NCBI GenBank assembly: GCA_049999765.1
Contig: JBNGIQ010009164.1
Coordinates: 45,406 to 102,732 of the forward strand
Direction of reading: 5' to 3'
DNA length: 57,327 nt
From: Phaeoceros laevis
Taxonomy: Eukaryota; Anthocerotophyta; Anthocerotopsida; Notothyladales
Positions 28,720 to 37,907 of the stretch are shown piece by piece. Within the stretch, counting starts at the first letter, position 1. Each line of letters opens with the position of its first letter. The translations under genes and the position numbers were made by a program. Under the pieces are notes generated by a model that was not told where the DNA came from, searched no databases, and saw nothing but the letters and a program-made list of their open reading frames with translations.

Positions 28720-29675
28720 ATGGCCAACCGGGTGCAGGCGCCCTTCCAGAGTGCTCACGTCGATTCTGGCTCCCTCGCCGGCAATGGCTCCTCTGCCACA
28801 ACCAACGGAAACGGCCGCCTCGCCCGCCCCTCCCCTGCCCCCGCCGGGACCAAGAGGCAGCCCACGCCCGGCATCGCCTGCGTCCTGGCGCTGGGCCGAG
28901 CCCTGCCCGGCACCGTCGTCCACCAAGAGGGCTTGGCTGAGGGATTCTTCCGGGACACCGGTGTCGACAACCCCACATTGCAGGCCAAGCTGGAGAAGAT
29001 AGGTGAGACAATTGCTGCTTGCACGCGTGCCGAATTCGAAGCCGGGCTGCAATCTATCTCAGAAGGTTGGTGAAATGAATTGAATCGAACTGATGTCGCG
29101 CAGCCAAAAGCACCACCGTGAAGACCAGATACGTCGTCCTGACGGAGGAAATCATGAGGGCGCACCCTGAATTCTACGACGAGACCGTGCCCAGCGTCCG
29201 CCAAAGGCTGCAAGTGTGTGGAGAGCAGGTGGAGAAGATGGGAGTGGAGGCAGCTACCAACTGCCTGACCGAGTGGGGACGCCCACTTTCCGCCATCACG
29301 CATCTCATCTACGTCTCCTCCAGCGAGGTACGTGCAGAATCGTCGAGTCCAAACCACTGCCCAAATCGGCACGATATCGATGCATGAGCGGTGATGGGAA
29401 ACAAACAGAGCTCTCTAATCACAAGCTACCAATGCGTGTCTGGTCGCAACAGGTTCGGCTCCCGGGGGGCGACCTTCTGATCGCGCGCTCCTTGGGCCTG
29501 AGCCCGGACGTGAACCGCGTCATGCTCTACATGCTGGGATGCTACGGCGGGGCGGCGGCGCTTCGGATCGCCAAGGATCTGGCGGAGAACAGCAAGAACG
29601 CGCGAGTGCTGATCGTCACCAGCGAGACGACGCTCATCGGGTGGCGGCCGCCCAACCCCGAGCGGCCCTACGACC
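28720..29675 (+). CDS. Type III polyketide synthase, ASCL/PKSA-type, 3' half lost in gap
   Basis: This chalcone-synthase-superfamily enzyme resembles the anther-specific CHS-like (ASCL/LAP6/PKSA) group, which condenses fatty acyl-CoA with malonyl-CoA to alkylpyrones for sporopollenin in spore and pollen walls. Exons are 28720-29002, 29104-29327 and 29453 to the gap. The first intron is phase 1, at the conserved type III PKS position (the CHS Cys65 codon, here Ala). The catalytic Cys sits in LGCYGG (about residue 199). VRLPGGDL and RPPNPERPYD are typical ASCL-like blocks. The N-terminus is about 35 residues longer than usual and rich in Ser, Ala, Asn and Pro. The part carrying the catalytic His and Asn is absent: the frame runs into the N block and nothing after it is PKS-like. 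Coding GC is much higher than in neighbouring genes. LAP5/PKSB is a possible alternative. Confidence 0.88.
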
Positions 29676-29775
29676 NNNNNNNNNNNNNNNNNNNNNNNNN
29701 NNNNNNNNNNNNNNNNNNNNNNNNNNNNNNNNNNNNNNNNNNNNNNNNNNNNNNNNNNNNNNNNNNNNNNNNNNN
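29676..29775. other. Assembly gap (100 N)
   Basis: This is a run of exactly 100 N, the conventional placeholder for a gap of unknown size. It truncates the PKS. The missing PKS part should need roughly 0.6 kb or more of coding sequence, so the true gap is probably longer than 100 bp if the gene is intact. Confidence 0.97.
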
Positions 29776-29823
29776 TTTTGCCTCAGACGAGACCAACCCC
29801 CTTGAGCTTCCTTCCAATAATCG

Positions 29824-30772
29824 TCAGAAGGCTGATGCCTCCTTGCTCCATCCTCTATCCAAATATTGCAAGAGGGCTGTCACCTGCATTGCCGCCCTTA
29901 AACAACGCAAGCCAGAGATTAGGTGACAGAGAATCTCAAGTCCTCCCCGTAAGTATTTGAGCAAAATAAGATGATGGGAAAACCTGTTGGAAGTGCTAGC
30001 AGCCAAACACCCAAATACCTGTGCAGTGACGAAGTCTTCCCCTTTGTCAGCAAAAACATGTCGAGCCATTATGCTGCTGCGGTCCCTTATGTGCCGCCTA
30101 TCCGATTCAGACAACCCCAACCTTGGCAGCTGGGGGCTTGTTCTCGGCTGCTATCCAGAAAGGAATGTAGGAAGCCAGAAACAACACTGTGCGGTGGAGC
30201 TGCTACCACAATTCACCGGCAAGAAGTAATGTATACCTTCATAAGGAAGAAGCTTACGCTCCACCAGCAGCATATTGACAATTTCCGATAGCTAACTCAA
30301 CCCATGAAGCACAGCACTGCCAGGTAAATTGTCATACCTGGATGACCAGGATGTCCTCTTTCCTGATCATAGATCCCCTCGAATTCAGAAAAATGTCGGA
30401 GCTGCTCATCATTTTCAAACATTGTCGCCGAAGAAGGGGGCAGCGCGTGCGAAGAGCTGGTTTCTTCCCATCCGTGAGCCTGCTGTTTGAACTCGGACCC
30501 TTTGTAACGATAAAAAGGGTCCATCGGAGGAAAGCTCCGGAAACAACGGCCCGCGTGGATTTGTTACACCTGGGAGCTCTCTCAGAGTTTCCTGCAGAAG
30601 AAGCGGGCCTAAGTGAGGTGGCCTGAAACGCAATTGGAGTTGAAGTATTACAAGTTGGGGCACCAACCTGGGACTTGGAAGAAGATCCAAGGAGAGACGG
30701 ATTCGTAGCGGCCGGTGCTCCATCGGGTAGACAGACGGCCCCACCGCCAAGTATTAAGTCACGCACCACCAT
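29824..30772 (-). CDS. Uncharacterised multi-exon protein
   Basis: I do not recognise this gene. Read on the minus strand, four segments join in frame with GT-AG introns, all phase 0: 30772-30338, 30291-30217, 30150-30019 and 29883-29824. They give about 233 residues ending GWSKEASAF and a stop. The second and third exons encode a Leu-rich helix (VNMLLVERKLLPYE) and a charged stretch (DRRHIRDRSSIMARHVFADK). The 5' part is uncertain. A competing model starts at the ATG at 30524 in another frame (MDPFYRYKGSEF, then an acidic FENDEQLRHFSEFEG), splices with a phase-1 junction, and reaches the same two 3' exons. That frame has the more protein-like composition. The gene converges on the PKS across the gap. 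Function is unknown and a pseudogene is possible. Confidence 0.42.
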
Positions 30773-31202
30773 TGGCCTAGGCTACGCAGGAAACAAGCTG
30801 AAGTGTTGGTTCTGCCTGACGACTCTACAGTCTATACACTGCCGGTTGTTTTGGGTAGCAAATTGGTTGTTTTCAAAAGATCAAAAACTATAATGACCCT
30901 AATGGGGGTAACTCCTAAAAGGCTGGAGTTACACCCGCTAAAGTTGAGACCCAAGTGACACTGTAGTCGCCCAACGGTTGACATGTGTTGCCAGAGGATT
31001 GGTATAACATTTGTATAGCCAGTCGCCCGAGAGATTCGCCGAGTCATGTCGCCGGTAGTTGCGCTCAGCAAAATAAGGACGTGCCGCCCCTGCACTGCAC
31101 CGGAGAGCTTTGGGCTAGTGAAGTATTGAATTGATAGCTAATATCGAGTTCAAAACTCACTGCGGTGCACTACGGAGAGCTAACCGTCTTCCAGACCCCT
31201 TA
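30773..31202. other. Intergenic, no gene seen
   Basis: No coding region is supportable. A small hairpin (GGGTAACTCC with GGAGTTACACCC) lies at about 30904-30935. The segment contains the upstream region of the minus-strand gene and the left target-site copy of the MITE. Confidence 0.4.
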
Positions 31203-31602
31203 GGGCGGGTTCGCATGAGACCCGAACCCGGGCGAGCACACGCCAGATCACGAATAAGTTAACGGACTTTTTTGTCGTGTCGCGCGTGGCACTTGCCCGA
31301 GTCGAGCGTTTTGCCCGATCTAAATATAGGTAGACGCCGTTTCGGCCGGGTCCCGGGCGAAGCTGTGACCGGGCCCGCCCCAAGCCAAGCCAATGCCAGG
31401 CCTTGAGTGGGATGGGGGACCTTTTTAAAAATCCCCGTTCTGGGGCTGTCACCGGTGACTTGAACTGTCACTGGTGACTTCAAGTCCCCGGTGCCCCACA
31501 GGCACACGTCGGTAACCCAGCCTAGGCCGGGTTCGCATGCGAATGAGTTCCCGCGAGAGGCGGGTTTTTGCGCCCGGGTTCGGGTCTCATGCGAACCCGG
31601 CC
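31203..31602. mobile_element. Tourist/PIF-Harbinger-like MITE
   Basis: A 28-bp perfect inverted repeat (31207-31234 and 31571-31598, core TTCGCATGAGACCCGAAC) bounds a non-coding 400-bp element. The ends read GGGCGGGTTCGC and, on the other strand, GGCCGGGTTCGC. Both sides are flanked by TTAG (31200-31203, 31603-31606), so a TTA target-site duplication is likely. TTA duplications and G/C-rich termini are typical of PIF/Harbinger Tourist MITEs. An extra internal copy of the terminal motif (31523-31539) pairs with the right end, making that end a hairpin of its own. There is no transposase, so the element would be non-autonomous. The element sits about 200 bp upstream of the PTC52 start codon. 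Confidence 0.75.
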
Positions 31603-31802
31603 TTAGACCGTACAAGGTTCGGGAAGGGAACGAGGAACGTGGCGAATCTCTCCGGCGAATGGACCACCACAAATAGTACGCCAATAAAACGTGGGGTCCA
31701 ACGCGACGATGTGTGCCACCTTGTGTGTACCGTACAGTATGAGGGAAGGCGGGGAGAAGGAAGCTGCTCGAGTGCTCGTTCTCATTCCTGATCGCGTGAA
31801 CC

Positions 31803-33734
31803 ATGGCCTGCCTATCAGTCTGGAATGCGCGGTGGCTTCGTCCGGACACTTCCTCAAGCTGGGGTGCCCTACACGAGTCCAAAGGGCTCTGCCACACTGT
31901 CCCAATAGGGGAGAGGCCTTGCTCGGGAGAATTGCGTCACAGGATTTTCCTTTCTTCTCCCGGGTTACAACCCCGCTCCAACAGAGTGCCCCAACTTCAG
32001 GCCATCGCGGATTATAACACACAAGCTGGTGCCAAATTGGTCGAGGACCATGGGGCGGCGGGAGCTCAGAAAGTGGAGTACAATTGGGAGACGGAGTGGT
32101 ACCCGATGTACTTGCAAAAGGAGTTGCCTACGGACGCCCCTTTAGGTTTGACTGTCTTCGACCGCTCTTTGGTTCTCTACTATGACGGCAAAGGCGTTTT
32201 GAACTGTCTTGAGGATCGCTGCCCCCACAGGTGACGGTATCATGTCATTCTGGTGAGAGTCTAGGTGGTAGCAAATTGTTTGATTGCTCAAACAGAGGGT
32301 GACCATTTTCTGTTGCTTGATTGTGAACTATCAGAGCAGCGAAGCTATCCGAAGGCCAAATAGCAGATGGCAGGCTGGAGTGCCTTTATCACGGATGGCA
32401 GTTTGAGGGTGATGGCTCATGTGCCAAAATTCCACAGGTAGCTTGCAATTGTCATCCTTTTCTACCTTTTCTGTGTTTTCAACGTTTTCTACCTTTTCAG
32501 CCTTTTCAACACCTATTCTACCTGTTTTGATCTATCTAGAAGGATAGTGCGTACACTGTCAGCCTTGCATGCATCTGACCTGTGATCTGACCTGCAGCTA
32601 CCCGCCGGTGCCAAAATTCCACGGGCAGCTTGTGCCAGGAGCTATGCTGTCCAGGAGTCGCAAGGTGTGATTTGGGTGTGGCTGGGAGACAAGGATTCTG
32701 CCGATGCCAAGAAGATTCCCTGGTTTGAGCACTATGCCACAGAAGGCTTTCAACACATCTCTACCATCCATGAGCTGCCGTACGACTATTCTATCCTGCT
32801 GGAGAATCTCATGGATCCTGCCCACATTCCCATCTCCCATGATAGGACAGATATCTCGGCCAAGCGAGAGGATGCACAGGCGCTACTTTTTGAGGTTACA
32901 GAGCGCACGGCCAGAGGCTTTGCAGGAAAATGGGGTCCGTCCAAGCTTGGCCCGCAGCTAAGCTCCACAACACGTTTCGAGGCACCCTGCGTGCTCAGGA
33001 ATGACAAGGAGGTGACGGGCAAGGATGGGCAGAAAAGTAGTTACAGTGCCCTGTTTCTGTGTCGGCCTGCGGGGCAGGGGAGGTCTATGCTGATACTTCG
33101 ATTTGGCTTCCCGAGGAGCAGCAGTGCAGGGCTTCAGAGCGCTATCGTCAAGCTCATGCCGCCGTGGCTGTTCCACGGCACACAAAACACCGTGTTTGAA
33201 CAGGACATGGGCTTCTTGTCATCTCAGAATGAGGTTCTAGCGCGGAAAGGTGTTGCTGCCAAGGATCTGTACATCGTCTTGCAGTCCTCTGATACATGGG
33301 TGTTGGAGCTGAGGAAGTGGATGGATTTGGTGGGACATGGAATGCCCTACTACATAGGCCATCGGACTGCTTCTCCAGCACCTGCCCCAGCTGTGCTTGA
33401 GTACGCTCCAGTTGGGCCCGTAGCTGCTACGGCTTCTTCCTATCCTACCAAAGGCTCGTTTGGGCATCTTTATGCCCGTGATCTGACTAACCGCTACTTC
33501 AGACATGTGATTCACTGCAAAGAATGTAGGAATGCACTGGCCAACTTCAGGAAGTATCAGGAGGTATCACTGATCGGGGGAGTTGTTTCAGCAAGTGTAG
33601 CCATACTTGCCGGGAGCGGGGTGTGGAGTACCAGCTTAGTCGCCTTGGCCTTGGTGCTTTTTGCAACGTCGTGGGGGTGTAAGAATGCTCAGGGGTTGTT
33701 TACGGTCAACTTTGTTCGACAGCATAGAAAATGA
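31803..33734 (+). CDS. PTC52: PTC52-like Rieske oxygenase of the chloroplast inner envelope
   Basis: This belongs to the plant Rieske non-haem-iron oxygenase group (PAO, TIC55, CAO, PTC52). PTC52 is a plastid inner-envelope protein linked to protochlorophyllide and PORA import. Exons are 31803-32230, 32335-32437 and 32598-33734, giving 555 residues, close to the Arabidopsis PTC52 length. The ATG has a good context (CCATGG). Residues 1 to about 80 look like a plastid transit peptide. The Rieske ligands are Cys140-x-His142 (DRCPHR) and Cys159-x2-His162 (CLYHGW). The mononuclear iron site is [12 protein letters not shown] (Asn247, Asp250, His253, His258). The C-terminal CxxC of this group is HCKEC (Cys484, Cys487), followed by one or two membrane segments at about 502-537. 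Similarity to PTC52 is strong throughout and exceeds that to TIC55 or PAO. The MITE lies immediately upstream. AATAAA at about 33887 could serve polyadenylation. Confidence 0.93.
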
Positions 33735-33897
33735 AATGGGACGAAAGAACTTTCAAAGACAGAGCTGCACAAGTAAGAAGAGAAGCACTAATTGTGATTG
33801 TATCTTGTGCAAGCAGCAGAAATAGGTTTTCCATTCCTTTCCCTTTATTTCGCCACAGGGTGGTCTTTACTCCGTCATACACCACAAATAAACTTCT

Positions 33898-34127
33898 CTA
33901 ACCTCGAGCTCACACATTCACAAAATGTAGGATGTAGGAGTTATGACATTGACACCTAATCTACTAGAAACTCACAAGCATTACAAGGTTACTTTGACTT
34001 GAAAGTCTCTCTCCTTGTCTAACCTCAAGCTCACATTCACAAAATGTAGGATGTAGGAGTTATGACATTGACACCTAATCTACTAGAAACTCAAAAGCAT
34101 TTCAGGGTTACTTTGCCAAGTCTCGCG
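33898..34127. repeat. 120-bp tandem duplication
   Basis: Two head-to-tail copies of a roughly 120-bp unit begin at 33898 and 34019, each starting CTAACCTC(G/A)AGCTCAC. They differ by a 2-nt indel and a handful of substitutions, so the duplication is recent. It lies 165 bp past the PTC52 stop, possibly in its 3'UTR. Confidence 0.85.
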
Positions 34128-34840
34128 TCAAACTTTATAGTACAATGCCTCAATTCTTGCACACAGAGGATCTAACCCACAATTTTTTCCCCGGGACTGC
34201 TTTTCCTCATAGTTGCATTGCATTGAATCAATTCATAGTCTTTCTCAAAACTCACCTTCACTCGTGGATTATAGTATCGCTATGTAGAATGCATATTTTT
34301 ATCACCAAAATCTGCTCCTTGGAAGGGAGCCTACTTAGCCATTATGATGAATAGCACGATTCTTGGAGTAGGTATTGATTGCTAAATAATAACTATTATC
34401 TTTTTCTTTTATATTTTGCTCACTCCGGCGTCAGGCAGGTCAGGCTGCATAAGTATTACAATTTTCAAAGTAGTCCTCAAGATTGCTAAATAATAACTAT
34501 TATCCTTGTCTTTTGGATTTCGGTTAGGTACCAGGCTGCATACACCTAACCAGGCTGCATACGTACTACACTTTGCAGCATTTTGCTCTAAGCTTTTATT
34601 TTACATATAAGTAAAGAGTAAATAGCCTACAAAGATATATAACCACGTAATTAAATAAAAAAGTAAAAAACAAAGGTCATAGAATAGAGTCCATGGACTT
34701 GTAAAAAGAGGTAGATATGGGTAAATGATTGGTTCTAAATGATGAGCTGTAAATTCTTAAATAGAGTCTCTATAGTTTGAACTTTGAACCCTCTTCTACG
34801 ACATATGTAAAAGTGATCAAATCATAAATTGAAGTATTGA
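34128..34840. other. AT-rich intergenic with a duplicated segment
   Basis: No gene is seen. GATTGCTAAATAATAACTAT occurs at about 34377 and again at about 34481, and CAGGCTGCATA recurs at about 34440, 34530 and 34550. This suggests an old duplication of about 105 bp with partial decay. The remainder is AT-rich and without features. Confidence 0.5.
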
Positions 34841-35329
34841 TCAAGGCCATTTTATGGGACAACTCTTAGTTGTATAAGGATACTGGTATGTTAAAGCACA
34901 TTGCACTACCGTACCTGAGACTAATTTTGATCCATCTATGCCTACTTCAAAAGTATCTACTCCCATTGCTATTTTTCCTGTGGACTTTCTCGAACATACA
35001 AACTCAACTTCACTTCTTGCTAATGATAAGCAAGCAAGACATTGACCTGACTGAACTTCTGATTGTGTTAGAGATGAGCTACAGTAACCCATAACAAAAA
35101 CTCGCTTGAATACAATGGTAGTTGGTGTGGGCCATGTTCTGACTGCGCCCAAAATTACTTGCACGCCTAATGCTTTTAATATATTATTCCTCCATATATG
35201 ATCACTCACAGTTGTGTCGGAGCATTCCCTAGCCACAACTTTGAAAGCAGAGACTCCCAAAGTCATCATCAGAAAAACACTTAAATTAAATATAAAGGCG
35301 AAACATATAGTTTTCATTAACAGTGCCAT
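34841..35329 (-). CDS. Secreted cysteine-rich protein, probable Gnk2/DUF26-like
   Basis: This is an intronless 162-residue frame starting at the ATG at 35329 (the frame also extends one GTG codon upstream). Residues 1-28 are a clear signal peptide (MALLMKTICFAF... ending GVSA). The mature part has cysteines at 36, 83, 97, 100, 112, 144 and 157. GQCLACLSLARSEVEFVC, an early Cys and a late VQCALTYQY resemble the order in Gnk2/DUF26 (stress-antifungal) domains, which carry a C-x8-C-x2-C core and a C-terminal CxxxY-like segment. These domains occur in secreted antifungal lectins and in cysteine-rich receptor kinases. Spacing is unusual: 13 rather than 8 residues before CxxC, and 31 residues between Cys112 and Cys144. 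No kinase or membrane segment follows. The gene stands alone in a repeat-rich AT-rich region. It could be a divergent member or another secreted Cys-rich family. Confidence 0.55.
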   Translation of the reverse strand: MALLMKTICFAFIFNLSVFLMMTLGVSAFKVVARECSDTTVSDHIWRNNILKALGVQVILGAVRTWPTPTTIVFKRVFVMGYCSSSLTQSEVQSGQCLACLSLARSEVEFVCSRKSTGKIAMGVDTFEVGIDGSKLVSGTVVQCALTYQYPYTTKSCPIKWP

Positions 35330-36034
35330 CACATTTGCGATCTATAGAAACTTCACCACTTGCACACTTGTGTATATTATCCTTGTATCCTTTTGTCCTT
35401 GAAAGAAGAATTATAATGTGTACAGCATAGTCACAAGTTGGGAGTCATGATTCAATAACAAGAGGGTAGTATGTAATATATAGGAAGATGAGCAACCAAA
35501 ACATGAGGAACCTTAGTTGCTCCCATACAATGGATTATTTGCTTTTTAAAGTATCAGTATTGAATAAATAAAAGTCTTAAAGGAAACTGACCATCAAAGC
35601 ACGTATTCTAAGAATCGAAAAAGATTGTTAACCAATATTTTTGAATATATAAATGGTAAAGAGTAAATCATTAGAGGCAATACTAATAAAATCACGTTGT
35701 CAACCCTCCCAATTGCAAATCGCCACTTGTGAATTGAGAGTAATCATGGCATCTTACTTCTTTTGGATATGAGCATCCTACTTCGTTTGAGTAAGAGGGT
35801 ACTAGACAAATCCTAGATCAATATCGTGTTCTGCGCATGCCACTTCATTGAGTAAAGGAATTCAACTAAATGACTCCTCGCTCGAGCAACATTGACCTTA
35901 TATATACCTGTTTTTGAGTTTTTACGTAATGTGTCAAATGAGATTAGATGACTTTCAAAAATGTATCCTAAGAATCCAAACAAGAATCCGTTGACCAATA
36001 TGTTTGGACAGTGCTTTTCTATCATATGGGGACA
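35330..36034. other. AT-rich intergenic, no gene seen
   Basis: Only short frames with no recognisable similarity occur. The promoter of the minus-strand secreted-protein gene should lie just right of 35329, but no clear TATA box stands out from the general AT richness. Confidence 0.4.
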
Positions 36035-36120
36035 CATTCACACGGGACAGAGGAATGCATTCACACGGGACATGGGAACGCGTTCACACAGGATAGGGGA
36101 ACGCGCTCACACGTGAACAC
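36035..36120. repeat. 23-bp minisatellite, 3.7 copies
   Basis: Units start at 36035, 36058, 36081 and 36104 (partial). The consensus is CATTCACACGGGACA followed by GGGAACG. Exact 23-bp spacing with few substitutions shows a true tandem array. An open frame crosses it, but 23 bp is not a multiple of three and I do not call it coding. Confidence 0.85.
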
Positions 36121-36664
36121 GTTTTTTATGTTTGGGCAAAAATTCCCAATTAGGGGTATTAAGGTTAGATTTGAAGCGTTCCCATTAACCATTAGCATAG
36201 CCGATATCTATGAGATTAGGTCGTCCACCACCTCATTGCATGCATCAATAGCTTTCACCAAGAGGGGGCCTCCAGAAACATGTTGAACGCTCTGACTGTA
36301 CCCATTTGATGTCATCCAAAACAACAACAACAATCCATACATACACACCACTGCGTTTTATGTGCGTGTGTTTGGAAAAAAGGTGTGACAAGCCAGGCCC
36401 TAGCTCTGTGTTTTGCAAGACTTAGTGAACAGTTTGGAAAAGGTTAGACAAACCTGATCATAAATACCAAAAGTTATGACATCTGCAGACATACATGCAT
36501 ACCTATGTATGCTGCATAGCTTATTTTGCAGTAGTTGTACAGATAGTACAGACGAAATGTATATAGCTGGCTAATAGCTCTCTCCAAAAAACCACTCAAT
36601 CTTTGGCACATCTGCTGCCTTAAAAGTTGCAGTCCGTCTAGATCTACCTCTCCCACTTGATGCA

Positions 36665-36855
36665 TTTCTGGCCTTGTGGCCCTTCCATGAGCAGCAACTG
36701 GCCCTGAGGCTCATCCTTCAAAAAGCTACTGGCCCTGAGGCCTTCCGTAGAAAGCACCTGGCCCTGAGGCCTCCCTTGAGCAGTGGCTGACCCTAAGGCC
36801 GTCCTTCAGTAGCAGCTGGCCCTGTGACCGTCCCTAAACATCAGCTAATCCTGGC
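36665..36855. repeat. Degenerate minisatellite with CTGGCCCTGAGGC core
   Basis: At least five imperfect units of roughly 36 bp share CTGGCCCTGAGGCC followed by a TCC(T/A)T...AG(C)AG spacer. Divergence rises towards the right edge. No coding role is seen. Confidence 0.7.
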
Positions 36856-37075
36856 CGAGTTTTGTGATTTTCCTGCTCAGACATCATATATTTGTCCAGT
36901 CACAAACAGCGACCCACAGTCCCTGGTGGTAGTTAACTTGAGTGGTTCATGAAACAAGAGTCAGAGCCAAAATGGGACAAGAGTCACAGGCTTCACCTGT
37001 TTTTGTAAAAGATGATGTTGTTCACGCCTGTTTTAGCTAAAGCTTGCATTTTGAAGGCTGTAGATTGTTTCACAC

Positions 37076-37256
37076 TTGTTGCCATTGTTACCTTGGCTGC
37101 CCATTCATTGCCTGAGTTGTCTAGTTGTTGCCAGAGCTATCCATCTGTTGCCTGAGCTGTCCATTCGTTGCCTGCCTGGGTTGCTTTCGTTGCGTATGTT
37201 GCTTTTGCTGCCTAGGCTGTCCATTCTCTGTCGCTGTTGCCAAGACTGTCCATCCT
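37076..37256. repeat. Degenerate minisatellite with GTTGCCTGAGCTGTCCATT core
   Basis: About seven loosely repeated units of 22-25 bp share TTGCC(T)GAGCTGTCCAT. Copies in the middle have drifted to TTGCTTTCGTTGC-type words. Open frames through it reflect the low complexity rather than a gene. Confidence 0.65.
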
Positions 37257-37907
37257 AGGGTTGATGATCAAAGAACGGCCATAGTATGCTGCATCACATC
37301 TAAACTGGGTGAGTCAATCAGGATTTGCAAAACATGCTTTGAAATGTTGAATATGAATGAGCTCAATGTTCTAACATACATGCTCTGAAAGTTCTGACAA
37401 AATGTTTGATAGATGTTATATGTTGGCAGCATAGTTCGGTCAAGAACGACTCTTACCATCAACACTTCTACAAATCAAGTTTGAAAGCATGCTTGAGCAT
37501 TTACACGACAAAACGTAACCGAGGCACAAGGCTTTGCAGGACTCAGGTCTGCCAATGGACCACTAGAAACTTGAGCAATGAGATTTCTTTGGCATTGAAG
37601 AAGTTCAAGGGGAAATGAAGATTTATGCTTACCACACAAATTCCCGCTCTGCCCAGGGATTGCAATGGGACAAAAATGGTACCTTTGGTCTTCTCTGCAA
37701 CTCATGCTTTAACTTTGCATCTGTCCACCATTGTTTGAATGGGTACATGACAATGCTAGCTATACCGGAAAATGATAACATACCTAACCGGAATGCCTAC
37801 TAATTGATCACGGGAATAGATAGTGCACTCCAGTGGCAAGCAATACCTCAAATCATAAAATAATGACAATCCATGCTGCAAGTTGGATAAAAATGATCCT
37901 TAATCCC
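37257..37907. other. Intergenic, no gene seen
   Basis: Short frames only. ATGTTCTAACATACATGCTCTGAAAG-like words recur weakly. Nothing supports a gene or a defined element. Confidence 0.35.

Noticed and set aside
28540-29372. Long antisense frames (170 and 205 codons) opposite the PKS
   Set aside because: They mirror the GC-rich PKS exons, have biased low-complexity composition and match no family. The plus strand has clear PKS homology.
29216-29926. Continuous plus-strand frame running through the N block
   Set aside because: The N block is translated as unknown residues. The sequence after the gap is not PKS-like and is better explained by the minus-strand gene.
30588-30672. A 45-nt GT-AG intron in the first exon of the minus-strand unnamed gene
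   Set aside because: It is too short to be convincing, a multiple of three, and without a stop, so it was left as coding sequence.
36011-36286. 91-codon frame over the 23-bp repeats
   Set aside because: The unit is not a multiple of three, the start is not a convincing ATG and there is no similarity. It is explained by the minisatellite.
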